Made by a program: the position numbers and the translations under genes. The notes beneath the pieces were generated by a model that saw only the letters and a program-made list of their open reading frames with translations, did no database searches and had not been told where the DNA came from. Positions 54,978 through 64,000 of a stretch of DNA of 64,000 bases are shown here, one piece after another (position 1 is the first letter of the stretch; each line of letters opens with the position of its first letter). The stretch covers positions 17,434,250 through 17,498,249 of the forward strand of contig NC_092358.1 in NCBI RefSeq assembly GCF_030848805.1. The letters are read 5' to 3'. The stretch comes from Temnothorax longispinosus (lineage: Eukaryota; Arthropoda; Insecta; Hymenoptera; Formicidae).

Positions 54978-55708
54978 GGTCAAAGGGCGTCGTTATCTCT
55001 GCACCCAACTACGTGGAAATAAAAAAAAAGAGAGAGAGAAAGAATAGAAGCGAAGAGGAAGACTTTTCGTGCCGCTCCAACCCCTTTTCTCTTTCGCAAT
55101 CAAACGAAAATTAGTCGACGAAAAGCGAGCGAACTGACCATCGTCGCGCGCTTTTTCGCCGACGGTTAATTTGTACGGAGAAATGTACGATTTCTCACGA
55201 AGTTGTTGAGTTCGGCGCGCACAATCTGTTTTTTTTTTCTCAAAGAGAGATTATTACCATTTTATATTACTAATAAACAAAAGTATTAATCATTTCTTGA
55301 AGTCATCAAAAACGTTAACAGTCTGTATATAAAAATTATCATTGAAATAGTAACTATTGCACAAACGGCATAAATAAGTACAAATTAAAAAATACTAATC
55401 AAATTTTATAGCAATCATAATCAATGCATTCTTTTCATAATAAAATGACAAAATCGAATATTTTATTATCTGTTTGGATAATCTCTTTAACAATTTGTTT
55501 CAAGCTAAATCAAATCCAATTTAAGTTCTTCAGAGAGTATTACAACGTGTTATATTATTAAAAATGATAATTTATCTCGACAATGCAAATCCAAAAGAAG
55601 GCGTACATTGAAGAGCACGGAAAAAGCGGTCAGCGACGCCGCGACCGGTGAAAAATGGCTCTATCTTTCGGTAATTAAGACAACGGTGAAAAATAAACAA
55701 ACGCACGG

Positions 55709-55750
55709 TAGAGAGAGAGAGAGAGAGGGGAGAGAGAGGAGAGAGAGAGG
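55709..55750 (+). repeat. (GA)n microsatellite, interrupted
   Basis: GA units with two GGGG/GG interruptions. Confidence 0.85.
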
Positions 55751-56474
55751 GCAAGCCCTCCGCGCGCATGAACGCGTCTCTTCAGGGCTGTCCGTGGCAC
55801 AGCTGTTACGGTTGCCAGGGGCTCAAATAAACGACTTAGGTAGATTAAGCATACAAATCTCGACGATTCTGCTCCTAATGTAGCCGGCTTTAACCCGCCC
55901 GTATGTCAGGGTCAACGCGAAAAAATATACGGGTTAGCCACGCCGCGCGCGCCGACCCTGCCCGCGACTCGAGAAAGATCGCGTTCTAAAACAATACGGC
56001 ACATGTGTTCCTTTCTTATCTCTTGGAATACATACCCGCGGTATGTTTTGAAAATTTCGGATAAGCAGCTGAGTTTATTTAACAGGGAAAATGTTTATGG
56101 TGAACAGAGAAAATCCGCATGGTTATCTTCAAGATTACGTCAATAGGGGTATGTATGTCTTACGGGTTGAAGATTTCAGTGACATTTTATGCTTCTCTCG
56201 GAGAGATGTCTCATTAATATATTACAAAAGCTCAGCGAGCAACCGCTATTAGTGTTAAGAAACTGATATCAAAATCGAGCGACGAACAGAAATGATCAAT
56301 ACCAGCGAACAAATATCAAGCATGCGATAACGTAATGTAATTGAAAATCTTATGGGAAAGATCGAATGTTAATTAAAAATTCAAATACGAGTTAGATTCC
56401 AGCGATATCGATATACCGTATTGATCATCATTATCCGTACGCAAAAGAAAGCAAGATACATGCATATTAATTGC

Positions 56475-56480
56475 ACTCAC
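56475..56480 (-). promoter_or_regulatory. Splice donor after exon 2 (GTGAGT)
   Basis: The minus-strand GAC|GTGAGT is a near-consensus 5' splice site. Reading through it adds only ECN before a stop. This supports splicing here and shows that coding exons continue to the left, outside or far inside the window. Confidence 0.75.
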
Positions 56481-57018
56481 GTCTATACGGCCGTCCCTCC
56501 TCCGGAGTGGATCGCTCGGTGTTCTCGGATCCCGGTGTGGCGTTGGCGTCACGATCTTCTTCGTCGGGTGTAGCACCGCGATTCGGCACGGAACCGGTAC
56601 CGCCGGTGCCGGTGGGCGAGCGGCTCGCGGAACCAGCCGGACTTTGCGGCCCGCCGACTTCCTGGCCGGCCGCGGCGGCAGCGGCGGCCGCAACGGCCGC
56701 CGCACCGGATACAGACACCACCGCACCTCCGCCGGCGCCCGGTAGGGACGTGGGCGAGAACATGTTCGACATGCTCGAGAGCGAGCCGATGCTGGGTAGG
56801 CCGCCGTTCCCCGGCACCGCGCCGTTCCCGGTCTCGACCTTGAGGCACTTGCTGGGGGGCGCGAACGCGGACGGCACCAAGGGCCGGAAGCCGCCGAAGG
56901 GCAGTCTATGATCGAGCGGATGCAGGAATTGCGGCGGCAGATGCAGCATGTGATGCAGCCCGTAGCCCAGCGACGCCGCCGTGCTGAAGGGCACCTGCAG
57001 ATCTTTCGAATCGGTCAC
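56481..57018 (-). CDS. Second coding exon (179 codons plus one base) of the same putative transcription regulator; gene continues outside the window
   Basis: The minus-strand acceptor is a long pyrimidine tract ending TTTCAG at 57019. The donor is GAC|GTGAGT at 56481/56480. The exon is 538 nt, phase 0 in and phase 1 out. It encodes residues 39-217 of the joined protein. In order these are VTDSKDLQVPF; a Leu/His/Pro-rich block (GLHHMLHLPPQFLHPLDHRL) followed by PFGGFRPLVPSAFAPP; the motif CLKVE with Lys98, matching the sumoylation consensus psi-K-x-E; a Gly/Ser region; a polyalanine run at about residues 144-155 broken by one Val; and a Ser/Thr/Pro/acidic segment with PDEEDRD at about 189-195. 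Such composition is typical of activation or repression regions of homeobox, T-box or zinc-finger regulators. No DNA-binding fold is present here, so the family stays open. GC content is much higher than in the flanking introns. Two overlapping frames of similar length here are shadows. Confidence 0.82.
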
Positions 57019-57045
57019 CTGAAACGAACGGAAAAAGAAAAGGAT
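57019..57045 (-). promoter_or_regulatory. Splice acceptor and polypyrimidine tract of exon 2
   Basis: On the minus strand the 27 nt before the exon are almost all pyrimidines and end TTTCAG|GTG. A second in-frame CAG|GTG lies 24 nt inside the exon (CTGCAG|GTGCCC). It lacks its own pyrimidine tract, so the outer site is preferred. Confidence 0.75.
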
Positions 57046-60000
57046 TGGTAAGAGATGCAAACCGAGTGGCTCTTGCAACTGGATCCTCACAAATGCGACG
57101 GTTAAATATTTATACACAGCTTTTACATTTTAATATCAGCATATCGTAAAGCATCATAAAAGCATTATAGGGATTAGTGAAATAAAAATGTAATAATATA
57201 TTTTATACGAAAACAGCTTCTTTCTGTTAGTTAACTGTTAGTTACTTAATAGTCGTTCATTAATAGTTAATTAAGCGAATGTATGGTAAGTAATATGAGA
57301 TTATACACTCTATCAATTATGTTATTATATAATTATAGGAAAAGAACAAGATATTCTTGAAACTCGAATATTCTATGTTTGGGACATTTCCAATATTAAT
57401 ATGATATATTTAAACATTGAGACATTGCAATTGATTTTATCTATAATACAAATTTTTCATATTTTATTTTATTAAAAAAATTTTGTAATCAATTTTACAA
57501 TCGCCAGTTATAAGCCGTACGTATTTAATCTCTAATTTTCTATTAATTTTAGTTGCACGTACAAAAGAGATCCTGACGTTTACTTCCGGTTTCCGAGAAA
57601 CCGCCCTCGTGTTATCAGACCCGACGGGATAACTTTATTTCGCGTATATACGACGAGCAAAAAAAATATTTGAATCGCGTAATTCGATAGCTCATTTGCA
57701 GCATGTGGGTATTTCCGCGCTTTCAGCTACGTCTGAATGGCATATAATATCAAAGCAGCGCGGTGGTATACTGTTAATAACGCGAAACCACTGTGTTATA
57801 ATAATCCGTCAAAACCTGAAGCTCTTCTCGTCCTCCCCGCGGCTCGCCCCCTTTCCACCCCCGTGTACCGGTTGTATCATTCAATTCGCCGTGATTGACG
57901 AGTCTATTAAGCCGCATACTGAATGCTCGGCTGAAGCATCTAACGCGTTGGATTTTGTAACATTTATAATGCTAGAATTATCGGATCGTATTTAAACGTG
58001 GCCAAAGTAATAACGGTGCATTGTATTTCCTATATGCCTCGACTTCGTCGAGAAACGTAATGACGCGAGTGTTTCAACGCCTAATTATGCACAAGTACTT
58101 GGCGTGACATCGCATTTCGAAAATATTCAGAAAGTTATTTTTTAAATTCGTTAAATAAAAGGAAAACGTTGTTACGCTCGCGGTATTCTCGGTAACAATC
58201 CAAAGGAGATTTGACTTTAAAGGAAAGATTATTTACATTACTTTTATTATTTCGAATATTCCAGGATTATATCGCAATTTCATTTCACGTGGATTTTCAA
58301 CAATGCAGGACTGACTTTTCCTTAACATAAAAACGTTAAAATGTTGTCAATATAATTATGCGGTAGAATTAATTATAAAGTTCAATATCAAATTCATCTT
58401 GGACCGTAAAAGCGTAAAGTGTTACTCGTCATCCCGCTGCGGCTAAGAGAACGCGGTATGAAAGTATCGAAATGATTTCATCGGCGGGAGAACGGACAGC
58501 TGGTTTCCGGATAAACATTTCATTCGGCCGATAATGACGCGGGCGATGAGTTACACGCGCGGGTATTAGTACGCCGCGATTAGTTTATTATTCTTTTATA
58601 CGGGGAAATGAGGTTCGCGTTCGCCGGCCCCGGCATATTTGCGCCCGCGGTCCAATCAGTGATTTATTAGGTATTCATTATTATTTTAATTGCGGCCCCC
58701 GGCCCTTTTTTCCGCGATCGGTGTCGCGCGACGCGCGAGCATATTTGCAATAATCTTTTATTTTTTTTGCCCCGCCTCGCCCTCCCCGCTTCCCGCTCGC
58801 TTCCGCGCGGGCGGGTAAAACGCGAGCGTATTTTGTCACCGCGCCACCACAATTAGGTTCGCCCCCGAAATTATCTCATTTTTTAACGATGCTGAATTTT
58901 GATGCAACCCATTCTCTCGCTGTCTCCCTCATTCCCCATCGCGCTATCTGCATCTACCGTTCCGTATCTGCATCGCGTTATCCGGACCCGATTGATGTCC
59001 CGCACGTATGAAAAATATTCAAGCATTTAAAAACGCTGCGAAATACGCTTATAATTAACCGCGACGCCCGTTCGTTAAATATTTGCGGCAATCACAGTTA
59101 TGAGATAGAAATGTGTGCGATATAAAATTTGTATTTAAAAGACTCTTGTTATTATCGGAAGTTTAATAACGGTATTTTCGGTAATTCGTTATCGATATAC
59201 GCGCGCTTGGCGATTGTGCCACGTATAAAATTTGGAAACAAATGTAAGAAAATTACAAAGGCTGATGGTGATGTCACCATTTTAACGTAATATTTTAATT
59301 GAAATATTGCTGTAAAATTAACGATTAATTTTCTTTTAAGATTATTAAATAAACAGCTGCTCCGTGAACAATGCTTATAACTAATTCATGTTACGGATCA
59401 CTATATGATCGTGTAAAAATACTTACTTTATTCCACTGGTAACAGTTTTAATTTCTCTGCTTTTAGTGCTTACCACACATGCTATGTATGTCAATGATGC
59501 ACAATCTGCATGATATATGTTTCTCTTCAGACTCTAACTTGTATATTTCCACTTTTAACGGATATAAAAACAACTATTTGATAAACTAATTTTTATAGTT
59601 AAGCTTACACTTCTTAATTATACTCTTTCCACTTTATAAATTGATTCTAAACAGACACAAGGTAACAATTTGTTCGACGGAAGAAAGTTGCGCATCATTG
59701 ACTTGATATTAACTGTTATTCGAGCATTCACATTTATACACACGCACACAACCGAATTTCTATTCATTGCGTGCATTAATTAGTGCTCGCGTGTGTAAAG
59801 CGGCACAGATATGTAAAAGCGAGATGAAAGTAATTCGAGCAATTCGACGGGCTCATCGAAATCAATGCAAGCAATTATTTTTTTTTGTTATTTGTTTATT
59901 TTGTACATATTTCAAGTCGCTTTTCTGCCAAATAGTGACGTATGTTACCGTCAAACACGATACGCTCGAATCATCGCGGTGCAGTTTCCGTTGCACATGA

Positions 60001-60139
60001 TGCAAACGTGAAAATGATTTAACCCTTCAAATTCTCCGATAAATCTTGCCCCTTTCGTCGACTTCAATGTGGTTAAAAAATTACAGGAACATTACTTTTT
60101 TTCTCACATAATTACGCAACGTCCACCGTGCGCAATTCA

Positions 60140-60200
60140 CGATAAATAGAGATAAGTATAGGTACATCGAGTTTCGATCTCCATTTATCTCTATTTATCG
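60140..60200. repeat. 61-bp hairpin with 16-bp perfect arms in intron 1
   Basis: CGATAAATAGAGATAA at 60140-60155 pairs with TTATCTCTATTTATCG at 60185-60200. A further TCTCTATTTATCTCTATCG follows, so the TATTTATCTCTA phrase is also repeated in tandem. It lies about 240 bp downstream of the exon-1 donor. Confidence 0.75.
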
Positions 60201-60434
60201 ATTTATATTCTATATCTCTATTTATCTCTATCGTTTACGCAATCACATTTTCTTCTTCATAAAAACATGAGAATCTTAGATTGCGAGAAAATCGAAATAT
60301 GTGAGAGACAAAGGGTTAAAAGGCATTTCAGCGCGTTGCAGGTTGCAGGCAAGCGTAAATATAAGCGTAACTGTGTAAATGCAAGCAGATGCAGAGGCGT
60401 ATAGGCATAAGGGTAAGGACAATGGGACACTAAC

Positions 60435-60548
60435 TTGTGGATTGAATGGTCTTTGCATTCTCAAGGCCTCAGGCAGCCCTCCGGCCTGCGAGAACACGAC
60501 CAGAGACGGCGGCGGTAGGTGATTCGGTACGTACGCAGAATTATCCAT
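60435..60548 (-). CDS. First visible coding exon (38 codons) of a putative developmental transcription regulator
   Basis: Reading on the minus strand, an ATG at 60548 opens 38 codons that begin MDNSAYVPNHLPPPSLVVF and end QRPFNPQ. The frame then meets a donor, CAA|GTTAGT, at 60435/60434, and the exon ends in phase 0. This joins cleanly to the phase-0 acceptor of the next exon at 57018. The peptide contains a PPP stretch and no recognised domain. An in-frame TAG lies directly before the ATG (TTTTAG|ATG), so this ATG is the first possible start in a continuous exon. However, that TTTTAG could also be a splice acceptor, and position -3 is a T, which is a weak start context. The Met might therefore be internal to a longer protein with upstream exons beyond this point. 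I do not recognise the family. The inferred role as the N-terminus of a nuclear regulator rests mainly on the next exon. Confidence 0.72.
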
Positions 60549-63379
60549 CTAAAACATATATCGTCGTTTTCTTCCTTCCGTGTCGATTCTCGTCGATTAA
60601 TCGTTTTCCTATTCTAGATTCTCGCGTTCGGCAACGCGAGACTCGAAGAGAATTTCGCGTGAACTCGGAATCTCGGGTACGCAACCGCGATAATCGGGCA
60701 TACTTCATCGATCGCGTTTATATTGGTTCATCAATTAATAATTATTAATTAAATTTACAAATTAATCGGACCTTCGTGATTTTCATAGCTATGATGATAG
60801 ATATAGTTATGAATAGACTATTCCCCTCGCGCGATTTACGTTATACGTTTACTTCTCGATCGATGAATTTTCATCAATTTAATTTCTCATAGACCTTCTT
60901 TGTTTATTTTCCTATAAATTTTATAAAAGCGCACATGTTTTTTTAGCAAAGCTTTCTCAAAGAAGATAAAATCTAACTTAACAGAAAGTTTAACTTTATC
61001 TATTTTAATTATAAATGTCTGTTAATCTTGATGATTGTTAAATTACTTTTTTTTAACAAGTTGTTAAAAATCAATAGATAGTTTTCAATACTTAAATCAT
61101 TGATAACAAATAATTCATAAAGACTTTGTAAATTCGTGTATTGAAATTTATACATAGTAACATTAAGATACCTTATATAGATTAAACTATTTAAAGAATG
61201 CATATAAAAATGGTACGTGTAAATTTATAATTTAAACTCCACCGAATTAACTCCACCGTCAATTTCCATTTCTGATCTCTTTTACGGATTTTATCTTCAT
61301 TAAAATTGCAATTCAAACAATTCGGATTTTATAATTTGAGAACACGCAAAAATGGAAATAAGAGGTCACCGATCGAGAAGCGAATTCAATAAATTAGCTC
61401 GGCTCGTCAATGAGGATTACGTCGTGGCGCATTAATTACATCGATGAGAATTACATCGTGTTTCCTCAGCGGAGTGAAATTATAATTTTATCAATTTCGT
61501 ATTGGCACCTGTTGTACACAAAAGTAGTTTAATTAATTATAAAATAGTCAGATAAAGTCCAGCAGCAACCGACATTCCCTATTAATATAGTCTACGTTTA
61601 AAACTGTATTTGTGTGATTATTAACTATTTCTTTAATTTATTACATTTCTCGAAAAATAGTTTCCTCTAGAATATTAGAATATTTGCCGCATATCGTGAA
61701 ATTATGCTTTGAATATGTAAAGACCTTGGCAAAATCCAATGAAATGTCTAGAATCTCAGGCTCATTCTTACGGTAATTATTACAATAAAATTGTAAACTC
61801 ACATAAGAAAAACTTCATTTTCTTAATTAAATTTTAAAGTCTTAGATTATTACAAATTCTCAGGATGCCTGATTTTAAACTTCTGACATTCCGCAATTTA
61901 GATTACGAGCATTTACAGCATATGAATTCTCAAGTTATCAATATGTTAAAATCTGTTCATTCTATAAATTTCCATTGTTGTTTAAAAACCGATAAATATA
62001 CTGTTTAAAGTAGTAAATGTATAAAAGTGAACTATATTAAAATCCTTAAAAGCTCACGTCACGCAAAACGGAAATATGTAACAACAATCTCGAATGTTAT
62101 GACAGTCGCTGCAATTATCCATAAAAAATGAATAAATACGAGCGGATCTGCTCATAACTCACTCGATATTTTCTTTCCGCAAAACGCGATTTAATGGAAC
62201 ACATCAACGTGTCGTGGCACGAGATCGCGGTATACCGCGTGTATCATTAATTATCGCGATTGTCAATTAATCACTGGTGTTGGATCGGGTGTCGATCTGC
62301 CGACAATTTCTGCTACTTCTAACCTTTCAACCAGAAAGCTATTGAATTCGATCCGCGAGTAATTGCGCCGATCGATGCCAGATCGCCTTCGCTTTCGCGA
62401 CAGCGATTGAACGATGCTTGCGCTCGATATAGAAAATCGCGCGTGCGAAATATTAACGGTAATGAAAAATGGTGAATATGTCAGTAGGATTGTGCATGTA
62501 AATGCTCATTTTTAGGAGTAGCAATCGAATTCGAAGCTTAATGTGCACAACAATTTTGCGAACATTGACTTGACAAAATACTTGAAGACTCTAATTTTTG
62601 TGTTTCTATCAATTAATTTTTACTTCATCAATCTGAAATCACAATTAAGAATTAAAACAATAAAAAGTCTAAATCAAGAGTAAAAAAATATTATTTTCGT
62701 ATATTTCTGCATCGCTCTCGAATAACATAACTCTCTTGAGTTAAACTTTCAATTATTGAATAATGTCGGAGGATCAAATTACAATCAATGTAATATAGAT
62801 ATTGACTTTATCAGTCTATTAGCAATTTAGTTAATCAAAGTATTAAAGGTATTTAAACCAATAGGTGTACCCAACGTCTTATCATTTCATACAAAAAAAG
62901 ATAAAGGCAATCGGATTGACAACTAATTGAAAACGTTATTTCGGGTTCAAATGAGTTTCGAGCCACTTCATGCACGAATCCTTTTATCTTTCGTGCGTAT
63001 ATTCAAATGCACTTACGCAATACCTCTGCAGAGTTTCATGTTCCCGCATTTGCAAAACGTAACCGTTTGACGCGCGTCTATAGATTTCTGACGATATCTC
63101 GTTATCACTTTACAGTATTGCAGGATTAATTCGATAATGTAAGTCGCATGTTACCAAATTTTGCTAAAGAGTTTTGTTAGTCGCATTAAAGAGATGCGAA
63201 TCTCATGTCAATCGTTCATAAAACAGTCGGTTGACAGCTGCCAATATCTGTAACGTTTATCTAATCAGCCAATACGAATAGCGTAAATTTAGCGCGATCC
63301 GATATTAACGTTCGAATAATGATACGCGCGAATAAATTTTCAAGATTTCTGTACGGTAATCTAATGACATTTCCAATTT
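60549..63379. other. 5' flank, 5' UTR or upstream intron of the minus-strand gene
   Basis: Directly upstream of the ATG on the minus strand there is a purine-rich then T-rich stretch ending TTTTAG. The rest is AT-rich with a CpG-richer block at 62160-62460. I cannot place a promoter or a transcription start. No coding exon is recognisable. Confidence 0.4.
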
Positions 63380-63662
63380 AGGGCTGGTGATTTGCTTCGA
63401 AGGCTTCGATATTCGATCCTCTAATTTTCGAAGCTTCGAAGAATCAAAATTATACAATTATTAATTAATATAATAGTAACAGTATCGCATTAGACACACA
63501 TTTATAAAATTATATGACTAAATGCGAATAAAATTTCCAATGTTGCAATTGTGTCGCTTATGTCGCAAATATATATTTTTCGAAACTTCGAAGAGATACC
63601 TTAAACTCCGAAGGTTCGAAGTTAACTTCAAAGCTTCGAAGCTATCGAAGAATAACAGCCCC
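63380..63662. mobile_element. MITE-like element (283 bp) rich in TTCGAA palindromes
   Basis: AGGGCTGGTGATTTGCTTCGA on the left is mirrored imperfectly by TCGAAGAATAACAGCCCC on the right. At least eight copies of CTTCGAAG-type palindromes lie inside, clustered at each end (63394-63440 and 63579-63650) around an AT-rich core. The GGGCTG ends resemble those of hAT-type MITEs. AATTT occurs on both flanks, but no 8-bp duplication is clear. Confidence 0.55.
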
Positions 63663-64000
63663 AAATTTTTCGCAATCGTTCCACTTTTTTCGTAGCGTAT
63701 CCGCGATAACATTAATCGATAACATTCTCATCGTCGTTGACGCGCGGAACTCTCGTCAACAGCAGGTGTACTCCGAAGCGAGATAATCGCGCGAACCAAA
63801 CGCTCCGCTCTTCGGAGCGACGGTGTTCGGAGCATGTTCTATCTGCAGACCACGACCACGACGTGTTCTCATTGCTCGAGCCGCGAAACACGCTCTCGCG
63901 ACACGTAGCGCGCGGTACCACGCGAGCTCACGACAATAACGCGGGGCCGACGCGACACGACACGCGGAAACCGGGCAGGGATTCCGCGTGGCGCTCCCGG
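63663..64000. other. CpG-rich right end of the window; no recognised gene
   Basis: From about 63730 the sequence becomes strongly CpG-rich. A 69-codon frame on the minus strand (63712-63921) is Arg/Ser-rich without a motif. The block could be a promoter-proximal or 5' UTR region of the minus-strand gene, but nothing in the sequence proves it. Confidence 0.4.

Larger units (their letters stand above)
53480..56474. other. Intronic DNA just downstream of the exon-2 donor; no recognised gene
   Basis: CpG-richer at 53560-53960, 54840-55230 and 55590-55990, otherwise AT-rich. Contains a (GCGGC)n run and a GA tract, listed separately. No phase-1 exon with a recognisable DNA-binding domain is visible. 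Confidence 0.45.
57019..60434 (-). other. Intron 1 (3,416 nt) between the two coding exons
   Basis: It is bounded by GTTAGT at 60434 and a pyrimidine-rich ...TTTCAG at 57019, and it is phase 0. The sequence is AT-rich near both ends, with a CpG-rich block around 58400-58860. A perfect 16-bp-arm hairpin lies at 60140-60200. TTAGTTA-type short repeats occur at about 57224-57275. I see no further exon in it. Confidence 0.75.

Noticed and set aside
56471..56911. 146-codon plus-strand and 99-codon minus-strand frames over exon 2
   Set aside because: They are shadows of the GC-rich true exon; only the frame used here has matching splice phases on both sides.

Overview
This window is eukaryotic and almost entirely non-coding. 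AT-rich DNA alternates with short, very CpG-rich patches. There are many long (GA)n/(CT)n microsatellites and several short inverted-repeat elements, but no dense ORFs, no operons and no bacterial signals. The splice sites and the repeat landscape fit an arthropod, most likely a hymenopteran such as an ant. That assignment is inference from style, because no species-diagnostic gene is visible.

One gene can be supported, on the minus strand near the right end. A 38-codon exon (60548 down to 60435) is joined by a 3,416-nt intron to a 538-nt exon (57018 down to 56481). Reading frames, donor and acceptor sequences and phases all agree. The 217 residues encoded are low in complexity: Pro/His/Leu-rich, then Gly/Ser-rich, a polyalanine run, an acidic Ser/Thr/Pro segment and one psi-K-x-E site. 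This is the usual make-up of the N-terminal half of a developmental transcription factor. No DNA-binding domain is encoded in these exons and I found none in the rest of the window, so I do not name the gene. The second exon ends in phase 1 at a consensus donor, so the protein continues. Positions 1 to 56480 are therefore probably one very large intron, and 60549 to 64000 is 5' flank, 5' UTR or an upstream intron.

The intronic DNA carries the following from left to right. At 49-798 there is a foldback structure built from a 90-bp satellite whose repeats keep an open frame. At 1161-1240 there is a perfect 80-bp palindrome. A small element with CACTA-like termini lies at 2332-2600. Two ~290-bp inverted copies of one repeat lie at 4032-4316 and 5943-6236. 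An unclassified 934-bp element with GGGGCGAAGTC-type ends lies at 7793-8726. A strong Z-DNA-type tract is at 9091-9160, and a 123-bp hairpin is at 18374-18496. A 618-bp element packed with GTACCTC motifs lies at 24808-25425. A Harbinger-like MITE with two further inverted repeats nested in it lies at 26764-27170. A 150-bp GA tract is at 28359-28511, a possible MITE at 39460-39970, and G-quadruplex-type repeats near 53400. Upstream of the first exon, a MITE-like element rich in TTCGAA lies at 63380-63662.

I found no convincing undescribed biological system. The most unusual items are the 90-bp satellite foldback, the perfect palindrome, the nested MITE and the small-exon/giant-intron gene.
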